A stretch of DNA of 64,000 bases from Mangrovibacillus cuniculi. Its GTDB lineage: Bacteria > Bacillota > Bacilli > Bacillales > R1DC41. Shown here piece after piece: positions 29,159 to 37,367 of this stretch (position 1 is its first letter; every line of letters starts with the position of its first letter). The stretch spans positions 74,501 through 138,500 of the forward strand of contig NZ_CP049742.1 in NCBI RefSeq assembly GCF_015482585.1. The letters are read 5' to 3'. The notes beneath the pieces were generated by a model. It saw nothing but the letters and a program-made list of their open reading frames with translations, made no database searches and had not been told where the DNA came from. Both the position numbers and the translations under genes were made by a program.

Positions 29159-30406
29159 TTATTTCTTAAGGATTAGCTCTATAGCCATCTCCAAATCCAC
29201 ATCCCTAGAAATATGCTCTGGCGTCCAAGGGATATAAATATCTGGAACAATTCCTGTACCATGGATAGGGTGTACCTCTGTTTTTCGAACCAATCTAGAA
29301 GTAGGATAGTGCAGTGAAAAGTCCTTATTCCACTTCATTGTAACTAAATCGCTATAATCGTTAACTCCTAACGTTGCACGCCCCATCACAGTAACCTTAG
29401 AAGACTGCTTACACATTTCCACGAAATCATCTCCGGCGCTCGCACAATAACAGTCTGATAAAACTACTATCTTTTCTATTTGATCGTTACTGTTGAAATC
29501 AGTGGTTACTTCTTTTGTATAAGGGGAGAAATCAAACTCTGTAAAACCCTTATTAGTTTGGAACATCTCATTTGCATAGGTCAGTAAAGGAAGACTCTCA
29601 TGATTGGGGTAAGATTCTTTAACATTTCTGTAGAGTTCGTTAAACAAAGCAGCATTCCGTTCCGTACAGTTAAACTCTTTTGCTTTCGCAATTGATTTAG
29701 GTTTTTCAGACGAAGGGAAAATAAAATCCAGTAGAGGATTGAAAGCAGCACTCAAACCACCGTTATTTTTCCTGACATCAATGATAAGTCTAGTGCTACG
29801 TTCAAGAACATCCTTATACTTTTGAAGTATATTAATTATTAAACTAGGGTTCTGGAAGTGCGGAAGATTCATGTAAACTAGGTCATCTTCCAAAACTTTG
29901 ACGACAAAAGAATCTTCATTTTGCTTACTAGGGTATTCTACAATCTCCAACACTCTGTTATCTTCTAATTCAATCGACTTAGCCCGCTGAATAAGGTAGT
30001 TCCAATTTTGTCTCTCCGTGTGTGCAACGGGAAGATGGTGTTCTCTTGAGATTACTTCGATACTTTTTCCATCAATGGAGACAATAGAATCTCCTTTAGA
30101 AAGAGGAGTTTCTTCTATAGTTTGAGTTACATATAATCTATCGCCGTATCTCCTAACTCCAAACCCTACATCCATGGTTTCTTCGCTATTACTTCGATAA
30201 GTAAAATACATATGAGGATCTAGAAACTGATGTAAATAGGTATTAACAATCTTCGAAAATAGTAAAGAGGAGAGAGTGTTTTTACGTTCAAGTTTAATAA
30301 CCATGTCCAAAAATGGCTGGAAGGCTACTAGTTTCCTATCTTCACAACCGGAATAATCTTGTTCTGTAATAGAGACAACTTCTCGGAAAATATCTGAAAG
30401 CTGCAT
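29159..30406 (-). CDS. S41-family (C-terminal processing type) peptidase-like protein
   Basis: 415 residues. A PDZ-like segment (GDSIVSIDGKSIEV) precedes the S41 catalytic domain with LIIDVRKNNGG and VVLSDCYCASAGDDFVEMCK, where Ser in ASAGD is the likely nucleophile, and ATLGVNDYSDL follows. No signal peptide or membrane helix, so it is probably cytoplasmic, unlike CtpA. The start is the ATG six bases after AAAGGAGG; an ATG two codons earlier directly abuts the ribosome site. Substrate unknown. Confidence 0.8.
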   Translation of the reverse strand: MQLSDIFREVVSITEQDYSGCEDRKLVAFQPFLDMVIKLERKNTLSSLLFSKIVNTYLHQFLDPHMYFTYRSNSEETMDVGFGVRRYGDRLYVTQTIEETPLSKGDSIVSIDGKSIEVISREHHLPVAHTERQNWNYLIQRAKSIELEDNRVLEIVEYPSKQNEDSFVVKVLEDDLVYMNLPHFQNPSLIINILQKYKDVLERSTRLIIDVRKNNGGLSAAFNPLLDFIFPSSEKPKSIAKAKEFNCTERNAALFNELYRNVKESYPNHESLPLLTYANEMFQTNKGFTEFDFSPYTKEVTTDFNSNDQIEKIVVLSDCYCASAGDDFVEMCKQSSKVTVMGRATLGVNDYSDLVTMKWNKDFSLHYPTSRLVRKTEVHPIHGTGIVPDIYIPWTPEHISRDVDLEMAIELILKK

Positions 30407-30464
30407 GTCCATCCTCCTTTCATATAAAAAGACCAGGCGCCAATCACACCTAATCATCAAAGTT

Positions 30465-30740
30465 TTACACTAAACTAATCAAAAATAAATCCACCACAAC
30501 CACGGAGACAAACGTTGCCAATCCAGCAAGACGAACTGGGTGAGTAAATTTGTATTCACTTAAAGGTTTCAGACGCTGAACAAGCTCACCGAATAACAGC
30601 GTCCCGACCACTACAATGGCAATATACATCATGTTTCCTGTTTCGTTCTGTAAACCGATATTGTGCGAAACAAACAAAATCCATAAATACGCCAAAAACA
30701 AATGCAACACAATGGATAAAGCTAGGTCTTTCTTTATCAT
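30465..30740 (-). CDS. Small integral membrane protein
   Basis: 91 residues with three predicted membrane helices (IVLHLFLAYLWILFVSH, MMYIAIVVVGTLLFGE, LAGLATFVSVVVVDLFLISL). Family not recognised. The ATG is preceded by TTGGAGGCAAATGT. It lies 58 bases upstream of the S41 peptidase on the same strand and could be co-transcribed with it. The last helix resembles the end of the small protein at 35695-35955 (ALVAAGVLVDYFL), suggesting a shared family. Confidence 0.7.
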   Translation of the reverse strand: MIKKDLALSIVLHLFLAYLWILFVSHNIGLQNETGNMMYIAIVVVGTLLFGELVQRLKPLSEYKFTHPVRLAGLATFVSVVVVDLFLISLV

Positions 30741-30858
30741 ACATTTGCCTCCAATAAAATCAGAATATATAGATAGTTTATCTTATTAACTATATTTTGG
30801 GAATTGTAGTTGCTTGTTTTTAAATAATTTGTAAGTTTACATAGTCTGTTAGTAAGAA

Positions 30859-30887
30859 TTGAATTGGTGGTATAGTTCCATTATAAT
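30859..30887 (+). promoter_or_regulatory. Promoter of the antisense antitoxin RNA
   Basis: -35 TTGAAT at 30859-30864, 17-base spacer, perfect -10 TATAAT at 30882-30887. No open frame follows; transcription would start near 30894 and end at the terminator 30979-31020. Confidence 0.7.
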
Positions 30888-30893
30888 TATCCT

Positions 30894-31020
30894 ATACTAA
30901 AAAAGATCAGGTGCGCTAACACCTGATCAAGACAGTCACATGCCGCTGTGGGCGGCTAACCAAGATTATAGGGTATCGAAATAACCGCAAACCGTGGTGT
31001 GGTGGCGGTTATTTCTTTTT
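30894..31020 (+). ncRNA. Putative RatA-like antisense antitoxin RNA
   Basis: About 127 nucleotides from the strong promoter to an intrinsic terminator (stem AAATAACCGC/GCGGTTATTT at 30979-31014, then CTTTTT). It begins with hairpin GATCAGGTG/CACCTGATC and is fully antisense to the 3' part of the minus-strand toxin mRNA, including the last 12 bases of the toxin gene. This convergent, 3'-overlapping layout is that of TxpA/RatA and BsrG/SR4 in B. subtilis. RNA existence is inferred. Confidence 0.65.
30899..30928 (-). terminator. Terminator of the toxin mRNA
   Basis: On the minus strand the 9-bp perfect stem GATCAGGTG/CACCTGATC (loop TTAGCG) is followed by six T residues. It would end a toxin mRNA starting near 31173. 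Confidence 0.7.
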
Positions 31021-31113
31021 GTAAGTGACATAAAGAGTTATTACGATATTAATGATACTAAGTAAAACCATGTTCGCTTCTAGTACCAAAGCAATCGCCT
31101 CGTATGTGGACAT
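31009..31113 (-). CDS. TxpA/BsrG-like type I toxin peptide
   Basis: 34 residues, beginning MSTYEAIALVLEANMV, then one hydrophobic helix (LLSIINIVITLYV) and the basic tail TYKKK. The MSTYE start and the single helix with a lysine end match the holin-like TxpA/BsrG toxins, which damage the membrane. The ATG follows AAGGGAGGTGGATAGA, a very strong ribosome site. An antisense RNA gene overlaps its 3' end. GTGGGCGGTTAGCC in the 5' leader can pair with the 3' end of the mRNA, as in other tightly folded type I toxin mRNAs. Too short for most ORF finders. Confidence 0.75.
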   Translation of the reverse strand: MSTYEAIALVLEANMVLLSIINIVITLYVTYKKK

Positions 31114-31179
31114 TCTATCCACCTCCCTTCAGAAGGGAAATGGCTAACCGCCCACCTGCTTTATGTAATTGTCTTCTTT

Positions 31180-31189
31180 ATTTTACCAT
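31180..31189 (-). promoter_or_regulatory. Likely extended -10 promoter of the toxin gene
   Basis: On the minus strand ATGGTAAAAT gives TG-N-TAAAAT, an extended -10 box; the -35 region is weak. Transcription would start near 31173, about 60 bases before the toxin start. Confidence 0.45.
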
Positions 31190-31271
31190 TAATGATAGAT
31201 TGAATGCGAAGGATATGCGAATGTGTGTTCTTTTTTTGTTTGTCCGATAGAGATGATTTGTAATTATTTTC

Positions 31272-31585
31272 TCGAAGACCACGAGAAGCGGAAAAAGTGA
31301 GTACAGGTGTCCCACAAGAACGCCCCGCGGAGCACGAGAAGCGGAAAAGGTAGTGTAGGTGTCCCGCAAGAGCGTCTCGCGAACCACGAGAAGAGAGAAA
31401 ACCGTTTTCAGGTGTCCCGCAAGAGCGTCTTGCGGAGCACGAGAAGCGGAAAAGGTAGTGTAGGTGTCCCGCAAGAGCGTCTCGTGGACCACGAGAAGCG
31501 GGAAAAGGTAGTGCAGGTGTCCCGCAAGAGCGTCTCGCGGACCACGAGAAGAGGGAAAACCGTGTTCAGGTGTCCCGCAAAAACG
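31272..31585. repeat. Tandem hairpin array D2: 52/53-bp units
   Basis: GGTGTCCC starts at 31306, 31358, 31411, 31463, 31516 and 31569, with alternating 52- and 53-bp steps. Same family as D1. The last unit passes into a short C-type stretch with GCGGTATAGCAG and GCTATACC at about 31590-31630. Confidence 0.88.
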
Positions 31586-31684
31586 CCCAGCGGTATAGCA
31601 GCCAAACAAAAGCAAAGCCAGCTATACCACAAGAATTTCGAACAAAGAAAAAAGCCGCTCGTGCACCACACAAACGACCAAGCC

Positions 31685-32083
31685 TCACATATATCTTCGC
31701 TTATAGAAAAACTCAACAATCGGAACTGTCACAAACGTCAATCCGACCACGATTAATAAAGGAATATTACTAATCTCGCTAAAGTTACCAGAGCCCTCCG
31801 AGATAAACAAGATCAATCCACTCAAGGCCATCAACACGTAATATCCAATTCTAGCACTCTGCGTTTGCACGTGCTCCACCAATTCATCTTTTTCCGTCGG
31901 CCCCTCGTGATTGCCCCAGTTTACCAAGTTCAACGTGAAAGATAAAAATAGAAAGAAACCAAAAATTAAATTGGCATCAATCGTATCCAACACCAACCAC
32001 TTATAAAGAAAATACCCCAACGCCCCAAGCGTAAACACAAACGACAATCCGGCCAACCATTTCTCCGTTTTCCCCACAAGCAT
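31685..32083 (-). CDS. Four-helix membrane protein paired with an XRE regulator
   Basis: 132 residues with four predicted membrane helices and a short charged loop (NHEGPTEKDELVEHVQTQSARI) in the middle. Resembles the small DUF2178-like membrane proteins often found behind XRE regulators; the family call is tentative. The ATG follows GGGGG. It lies 8 bases after the regulator gene and is presumably co-transcribed from the promoter containing the 24-bp palindrome. Confidence 0.7.
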   Translation of the reverse strand: MLVGKTEKWLAGLSFVFTLGALGYFLYKWLVLDTIDANLIFGFFLFLSFTLNLVNWGNHEGPTEKDELVEHVQTQSARIGYYVLMALSGLILFISEGSGNFSEISNIPLLIVVGLTFVTVPIVEFFYKRRYM

Positions 32084-32091
32084 CCCCCGTT

Positions 32092-32280
32092 CTAAGGTTT
32101 GAACAACTCTTCCATCGAAACACCAAGCACTCGCGCAATATCAAAAGCCAACTGCAAACTCGGGTCATACTTATTGTTCTCAATCGCGTTAATCGTCTGC
32201 CTGCTAACTTCACATCGCTCCGCCAGACTCCCTTGAGAAAGTCCGAGTTGTTCGCGATATTTTTTAATAGTATTTTCCAT
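32092..32280 (-). CDS. XRE-family regulator
   Basis: 62 residues, a single Cro/CI-type domain: REQLGLSQGSLAERCEVSRQ then TINAIENNKYDPSLQLAFDI. Similar to the small YgzD-like group. Start at the ATG giving MENTIKKYREQ, 7 bases after AAGGTGGA. First gene of a two-gene operon with the membrane protein. A perfect palindrome just upstream suggests autoregulation. Confidence 0.88.
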   Translation of the reverse strand: MENTIKKYREQLGLSQGSLAERCEVSRQTINAIENNKYDPSLQLAFDIARVLGVSMEELFKP

Positions 32281-32303
32281 ACATACATCCACCTTCGCCA
32301 AAG

Positions 32304-32327
32304 AGGTGTAAAACATGTTTTACACCT
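32304..32327. promoter_or_regulatory. 24-bp perfect palindrome, likely operator of the XRE operon
   Basis: AGGTGTAAAACA/TGTTTTACACCT, perfect dyad over 24 bp, ending 24 bases before the XRE start. A second dyad TGTCAAA/TTTGACA lies at 32353-32370, which also provides a TTGACA -35 box on the minus strand with TACCAT 17 bases on. The position fits repression by the XRE protein. Confidence 0.7.
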
Positions 32328-32371
32328 TAATGGTAATACTATCCACCTGAAATGTCAAACATATTTGACAG

Positions 32372-33229
32372 TCACTTCGCCAACAACCCACGCAAAATCC
32401 CCTCATTCTGCTCATAAAAACCCCTATGCTTCTCCAACCCGCGCTGCACACACCAACCCATACTATTAAACGCATCGGTAAATTGATAGAAAGGTAGCAC
32501 CACATCCAGTTCAATCATCGGCCGCACACTTTCGTAGCCCTTGCGAAACTCCTGCGTATTCATAGGATCTAAACTCAAAAAGTCGCGATGGATCTTCGTA
32601 AAGTCCACTTCCGTAGAACCAAACCGCACACTTTCGAAGTCGATTACACCAGTCACGACGTCGCCGTTAACCAGAATGTTCGCCGGACGGAAATCCATAT
32701 GTAAAAACGCTGGCCCATCCGGAGCGGGAAGCTCTTTTTTCCACGCTTCAAAAAGAGTAATAGATTGCCTGTACGTCTTCTCATCCAACACCTGCACAAC
32801 GGCTTCCGCGAATAAATAAAACTTCTCATCCACAAATTCCGCCCACTTATCAAACTCATTATCTATTGTTTCATTCACCCTCGGAGTCACGCTATGCAAA
32901 GAAGCATGCAGTGCCCCAACTTGGTACGCAAGACGAGGGTCCACACCCATCACCAGCGGTTCGCCCTCTACTTTCGACAGCAAAAAAGCCCCGGGAGAAT
33001 CATCATTCCCATCCCACACATCCAACAACTCTGGAATCGGCACGCGGCCTTCTAACAAACGGTAAGTCTCCAGCTCTCGTTCAAACTTCACTTTACTAAA
33101 CGGAATCTTCACAAACACTTGCTGGCCACTAGCTAAAGTACACTGATACACCGTCGAACTGTGCGAATCCTCCACACCCCGAATGTCCGTAACGTCTAGC
33201 TGCCACTGCGCTAAAATCTGCTGAATCAT
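32372..33229 (-). CDS. Aminoglycoside phosphotransferase-family kinase
   Basis: 285 residues of the APH/choline kinase-like fold. The catalytic loop HMDFRPANILV and the metal-binding VIDFES are clear near residues 190-220. N-terminal VFVKIPFSKVKFERE contains the ATP-binding Lys. Homologues phosphorylate small metabolites or antibiotics; nothing shows resistance activity here. The start is the ATG six bases after AAAGGAGG; an ATG two codons before abuts the ribosome site. Confidence 0.85.
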   Translation of the reverse strand: MIQQILAQWQLDVTDIRGVEDSHSSTVYQCTLASGQQVFVKIPFSKVKFERELETYRLLEGRVPIPELLDVWDGNDDSPGAFLLSKVEGEPLVMGVDPRLAYQVGALHASLHSVTPRVNETIDNEFDKWAEFVDEKFYLFAEAVVQVLDEKTYRQSITLFEAWKKELPAPDGPAFLHMDFRPANILVNGDVVTGVIDFESVRFGSTEVDFTKIHRDFLSLDPMNTQEFRKGYESVRPMIELDVVLPFYQFTDAFNSMGWCVQRGLEKHRGFYEQNEGILRGLLAK

Positions 33230-33311
33230 CGCCATCCTCCTTTTGGAAAATACTAGTTATTATTCTATCATGTGTGATACACTATAACTACAATTTCGAA
33301 AGGACTGATGG

Positions 33312-33365
33312 GTGAACGATGAAGTACTAATCTTATTCTCACTATTTGAAAATAACTTCAAATGA
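33312..33365 (+). CDS. Leader peptide of the ABC-F gene
   Basis: 17 codons from GTG, seven bases after AAAGGA: VNDEVLILFSLFENNFK in standard code, first residue Met. It lies within the leader of an ABC-F resistance-type gene. Its bases 33326-33332 (ACTAATC) can pair with GATTAGT at 33374-33380, so ribosome stalling on it should alter folding downstream. Small leader ORFs of this type occur upstream of several antibiotic-induced ABC-F genes. Translation is inferred. Confidence 0.55.
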   Translation: MNDEVLILFSLFENNFK

Positions 33366-33372
33366 CGAAATT

Positions 33373-33478
33373 GGATTAGTCTGCCCATTTTTACTTATAC
33401 AGAAATAGTTGTGCCCACGCACGGCTTATTTCGTTACGGCTTGACTAATCCTTCCATTACTAATGGGAGGATTTTTTT
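33373..33478 (+). promoter_or_regulatory. Transcription attenuator in the ABC-F leader
   Basis: Terminator: AATCCTTCCATT/AATGGGAGGATT at 33447-33473 with a 3-base loop and seven T residues, only 24 bases before the ABC-F start. Antiterminator: GGATTAGTC at 33373-33381 pairs perfectly with GACTAATCC at 33443-33451, which takes the terminator's left arm. GATTAGT can instead pair with ACTAATC inside the leader peptide gene. Three competing stems make a ribosome-controlled switch likely. Confidence 0.7.
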
Positions 33479-33501
33479 CTCCCTAGAAACGAGGGATTTG
33501 T

Positions 33502-35076
33502 ATGAACGAATGGCTAAAACTACACAATGTTTCCTACACCGTTGAGGGTGAAACGATTTTAGAGAATGTTAATTTGTCGGTGAAACAAGGAGATGTAGTA
33601 GGTCTCATTGGGAAGAATGGTGCCGGCAAGTCTACTCTTCTACGAATGTTGAAGGGCGATTTGCTGCCAACGAAAGGTGATCTATCCGAGGTTGTGTCCG
33701 GATTACAAGTGTACCTGGTGGAACAATTTACTGAGAAAAAGGGCGAGTTTCAACATCTTAGTGGCGGCGAAAAGCGAAAGATCAGCTTATCTAAAGGGTT
33801 CTCCAACAATGCAGATATCTTATTACTAGATGAGCCAACGAATCACTTGGATGAAAAAGCGCTGCAAGTTTTAATGGACCAGATTAAAAAATATGAAGGA
33901 ACTGTCATTATCGTTTCTCATGATCGGTTTTTCTTAGACCAAATAACAAAAACGATCTGGTCAATTGAGGATAAACGGATCCGTGAATACAAAGGAAATT
34001 ATTCGGACTTTGCACATCAGCGGAAGCAGGAAAGGCAGGCGCAAGCACGAGCGTATGAGAAGCAGCAGAAGAAAATTGCGCGGATGGAAGGGCAGATGAA
34101 TGAGCTGACGAATTGGTCGCACAAAGCGCATGCGCAATCGACGAAGCAGGAGGGATATAAGGAGTATTACCGCGTGAAAGCGAAACGGATGGATGCGCAA
34201 GTGAAGTCGAAGCGAAAGCGATTGGAGAATGAGTTGGCAAAGGAATCGGTCGATCGACTGCAAGCGGATTATGAAGTTTCGTTTGCGTTTTCTGCGAATA
34301 ATAAAGTTGGGAAGCGGTTCTTGCAGGTAACGAACGTGGCGAAGCGTTTTGGGGAGAGAGTCTTGTTTGAGAACCTAAACGAAACAGTAAAGTACGGAGA
34401 AAAGATCGGAATCGTTGGACCGAACGGAAGTGGGAAGACGACGCTCCTTCGAGGCATTCTTGGAAATGAGGAAATGGACGGAGACATCTGGATTTCTCCT
34501 GCAGCGAAAATTGGTTACATCTCGCAAGAAATTACAGATCTCCCACTGGATAAAACCCCTGCGGAATGGTTCTATCAAGAGAGTTATGAGAAAAAAGGGA
34601 AAGTACAAAACATGATGAAACACCTTGGATTCTCAGCGCGCCAGTGGGAAGAGCCGTTTGGCGAGATGAGCATGGGAGAGCGGATGAAGTGCAAGTTGAT
34701 GGAGCATCTGCTGGACGAAAAAGATGTGCTCGTGCTGGATGAGCCAACGAACCACTTGGACCTCGAGTCGCGGGAGCAGTTGGAAGAAACGTTGGAGCAA
34801 TACACGGGTACGCTTCTAATTGTCTCGCACGATCGCTACTTTATGGATAAAGTGACGACGGAAAAGTGGCTGCTGCAAGACGGGAGAATCGTGAAACAGT
34901 CGACGCTTGAGATTGCAAGTGTGGATGACGTGCAAGAGCGGAAGATGAGACTAGAAACGGAGAGGCAGGAAGTGCTAGGAAAGTTGAGTTTCGCCGCCCC
35001 AGGAAGTCAGGAATATCAAGCGTTGGATAAGCGATTTTCGGAGTTGATGGAAGAGTTGAAGGGTTTGAGTTTGTAG
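33502..35076 (+). CDS. ABC-F ribosomal protection ATPase (VmlR/Vga/ExpZ-like)
   Basis: 524 residues with two ABC domains and no membrane segment. Walker A motifs are GKNGAGKST and GPNGSGKTT; signatures LSGGEKRK and MSMGERMK; both Walker B motifs end DEPTNHLD. The interdomain linker with WSHKAHAQSTKQEGYKEYYR and KAKRMDAQVKSKRKR is that of the VmlR/Vga antibiotic-resistance group, which dislodges lincosamides, pleuromutilins or streptogramins A from the ribosome. Drug range cannot be predicted. Expression is probably switched on by antibiotic stress through the attenuator upstream. Confidence 0.9.
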   Translation: MNEWLKLHNVSYTVEGETILENVNLSVKQGDVVGLIGKNGAGKSTLLRMLKGDLLPTKGDLSEVVSGLQVYLVEQFTEKKGEFQHLSGGEKRKISLSKGFSNNADILLLDEPTNHLDEKALQVLMDQIKKYEGTVIIVSHDRFFLDQITKTIWSIEDKRIREYKGNYSDFAHQRKQERQAQARAYEKQQKKIARMEGQMNELTNWSHKAHAQSTKQEGYKEYYRVKAKRMDAQVKSKRKRLENELAKESVDRLQADYEVSFAFSANNKVGKRFLQVTNVAKRFGERVLFENLNETVKYGEKIGIVGPNGSGKTTLLRGILGNEEMDGDIWISPAAKIGYISQEITDLPLDKTPAEWFYQESYEKKGKVQNMMKHLGFSARQWEEPFGEMSMGERMKCKLMEHLLDEKDVLVLDEPTNHLDLESREQLEETLEQYTGTLLIVSHDRYFMDKVTTEKWLLQDGRIVKQSTLEIASVDDVQERKMRLETERQEVLGKLSFAAPGSQEYQALDKRFSELMEELKGLSL

Positions 35077-35173
35077 TATAGATTTCTTGAAAATGAAATA
35101 GTTTAAGTGCCGGACCACAGAATCTACTTAATTACACGCCGCTTTTTCCTTAGGGAGAAGCGGTATTGTTATC

Positions 35174-35660
35174 TGCAGTATAGGAGAAGTGGAAAAAGCG
35201 AGCTCAGTTATTCCAGAGGAAGCCGCCGTGGTATAGGAGAAGCGGAAAAATCGAGTTCAGGTATACCAGAGGAAGCTGCCGCGGTATAGGAGAAGTCGGA
35301 AAATGGAGTTCAGGTATACCAGAGGAAGCTGCCGCGGTATAGGAGAAGTCGGAAAATGGAGTTCAGGTATACCAGAGGAAGCCGCCGCGGTATAGGAGAA
35401 GTGGAAAAAGCGAGTTCAGGTATACCAGAGGAAGCTGCCGTGGTATAGGAGAAGCGGAAAAATCGAGCTCAGGTATACCAGAGGAAGCTACCGTGGTATA
35501 GGAGATGTGGAAAAATCGAGCTCAGGTATACCAGAGGAAGCTGCCGCGGTATAGGAGAAGCAGAAAAATCGAGCTCAGGTATACCAGAGGAAGCGCCAGA
35601 GGTATAGGAGAAGCGAGAAAAGTAAGTTTAGGTATACCGCAAGAGCGTCTCGTGGGACAT
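35174..35660. repeat. Tandem hairpin array C2: nine 53-bp units
   Basis: Unit starts at 35207, 35260, 35313, 35366, 35419, 35472, 35525, 35578 and 35631, exactly 53 bp apart. Same family as C1 with arms TATACC/GGTATA. The last unit turns into D-type sequence (GCAAGAGCGTCTCGTGGGAC), a C/D hybrid. Between the ABC-F gene and a convergent small gene. Confidence 0.92.
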
Positions 35661-35694
35661 GATATACAACTCTAAATTGAATGCCTTGCAATAA

Positions 35695-35955
35695 CTACCT
35701 CAAAAAATAATCCACCAAAACCCCAGCAGCAACCAACGCAATCCCAACCGAAAAATGAACCTTCTTTTCATTCACATGCGTTTTTTCAAAAATAGTAAAA
35801 AGAATGCCGATGAACCCAATATACAAGATGCTACTAAGTAAATACGTTACATCTCCCAAAACGTCACCCAACAACTGAAACAATCCAGATGTTGCTCCTA
35901 CCAAGAACAACAACAAAGGAATTCTTAGTTTCCAATACAACCTCAACACCCCCAA
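35695..35955 (-). CDS. Small integral membrane protein
   Basis: 86 residues with three predicted membrane helices (LRIPLLLFLVGATSGLFQLL, YLLSSILYIGFIGILFTIF, FSVGIALVAAGVLVDYFLR). Family not recognised; similar in size and ending to the protein at 30465-30740. Start codon uncertain: TTG at 35955 or an in-frame GTG/TTG a few codons later, near GGGGG. Confidence 0.6.
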   Translation of the reverse strand: MGVLRLYWKLRIPLLLFLVGATSGLFQLLGDVLGDVTYLLSSILYIGFIGILFTIFEKTHVNEKKVHFSVGIALVAAGVLVDYFLR

Positions 35956-36037
35956 TATTCGTAGTATAATCTACACATACGATTAACAGGTAGAAAAAGT
36001 TTCCATATATAATAATACTATTTACTAAGGAGGCCCC

Positions 36038-36592
36038 ATGCAACCATTCACACACCAAACCGAAACAGAGAGACTAATCATCCGACCATTACAAAAAGAC
36101 GACTACACCAACTGGCTAACCCAATTCGAAAACAGACTCCCATCCCAACACCAATACGACGAAGGCAAAATGGACATGAGTATCTGCACCGAAGAATGGT
36201 TTCATCAGCTGGTTGATAAATATCAAAAGCTAGCTGCCGAGGATAAGGAATATATCTTGGATGTCTTTCGAAAAGAAGACCAAGCGCACATTGGCACCAT
36301 CGACTTTTCCACCATTATGCGCTCCGACTTTCAGTGGGCTAGGTTTGGCTATACCATCCATAATCAGTTTTGGAGACAAGGATACGGCAAAGAAGCGGTG
36401 AAAGCTGCGCTAGACTTAGCGTTCCAGAAGCTGAACTATCATCGAATCGAAGCGCACATAAACCTTGATAATGAACCTTCTAAGCATCTAGCCGAGAGTG
36501 TTGGGATGCAGTATGAGTGCACAAGGAAAGGATTTATATATGAGGATGATGTGTGGACGGATCATCTGGTCTATTATATAAACTCTAAGTAA
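36038..36592 (+). CDS. GNAT acetyltransferase, RimJ/RimL type
   Basis: 184 residues. Begins with TETERLIIRPLQKDDYTNWL, the RimJ-type N-terminal strand and helix. The acetyl-CoA motif is QFWRQGYGKEAVKAALDLAF, followed by HRIEAHINLDNEPSKHLAESVG, typical of ribosomal-protein N-acetyltransferase-like enzymes. Substrate unknown. The ATG follows AAGGAGGCCCC. Confidence 0.88.
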   Translation: MQPFTHQTETERLIIRPLQKDDYTNWLTQFENRLPSQHQYDEGKMDMSICTEEWFHQLVDKYQKLAAEDKEYILDVFRKEDQAHIGTIDFSTIMRSDFQWARFGYTIHNQFWRQGYGKEAVKAALDLAFQKLNYHRIEAHINLDNEPSKHLAESVGMQYECTRKGFIYEDDVWTDHLVYYINSK

Positions 36593-36876
36593 CACCGTCC
36601 AGAGATGATGGTCTCTCAATCTTCTAATAAATTGGGATGAAAATGACCACTCCTCGACATACTCAATCAAGCACCACAAGCGTAAAACTAGGACAAAAAC
36701 TTTGTCGCATGCAATAGAAGAAACTCGAATTATAGTAATATAACAATAAATAGTATATTGGCACGATAAGATGTCTACCATAGTAGTGGTTAGGTCCTAC
36801 ATACCTAAACCCTACATAACCTCATGATTGGCAAACGAAGAATTTGTAGTAAAGTAAAAACCTATCTCAGGATAAA
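36593..36876. other. Gene-free stretch
   Basis: AT-rich intergenic DNA between the GNAT gene and the terminator hairpin. I see no supported open frame, repeat or control element here. Confidence 0.5.
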
Positions 36877-36924
36877 AAATACCCTATAGTTTTTGCCAGC
36901 AACGGCAAGCACTATAGGGTATTT
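36877..36924. terminator. Strong hairpin at the 3' end of the VOC gene
   Basis: Perfect 14-bp stem AAATACCCTATAGT/ACTATAGGGTATTT around a 20-base loop that itself contains TTGCC...GGCAA. A/T tracts on both sides allow termination in both directions. Confidence 0.75.
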
Positions 36925-36928
36925 GGTT

Positions 36929-37306
36929 TTACCTTACTTCCATCACCGCAAAGTAATTCTCCTGGTCATCGGCGAAATTGCACACTTTTCCTGTAGGGAA
37001 CTCCATCACATCGCCAACGAACACACCTTTCGCCTGCAAATCGCTGCGAAACGCTTCTATATCTTTCGTGACAAACATAAGAGAAGGTGTGCCGAGATGG
37101 ACATCAGGTGACATCTCCGCAACTTTTGCCTTATCATGGATCACAATCGATGTTTCGTTCTGTTCATCTGCTGCTAACTCATACCAGCGCATGCCATGAA
37201 ATGTTTCTTCTTTCACCAAACGAAATCCCATCTTCTCTTGCCAAAAAGCTAGAGCTTTCGCTTGGTCTGGTACATAGATATTCACTTGTCCAAGTTTCGT
37301 AATCAA
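36929..37306 (-). CDS. VOC-superfamily (glyoxalase/bleomycin-resistance-like) protein
   Basis: 125 residues in two beta-alpha-beta-beta-beta modules: VNIYVPDQAKALAFWQEKMG at the N-terminus and LMFVTKDIEAFRSDLQAKGV in the second module, ending in FADDQENYFAVME, which supplies the metal-binding Glu/Asn pattern. Function could be lyase, dioxygenase or drug binding. The TTG at 37306 lies 8 bases after AAAGGAG; a GTG three codons upstream overlaps that site. Confidence 0.85.
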   Translation of the reverse strand: MITKLGQVNIYVPDQAKALAFWQEKMGFRLVKEETFHGMRWYELAADEQNETSIVIHDKAKVAEMSPDVHLGTPSLMFVTKDIEAFRSDLQAKGVFVGDVMEFPTGKVCNFADDQENYFAVMEVR

Positions 37307-37367
37307 TTGAAACACTCCTTTCCATCTTGCTAAGAAAATTCGTGAAAAGAACGGAAATCACCTCTTT

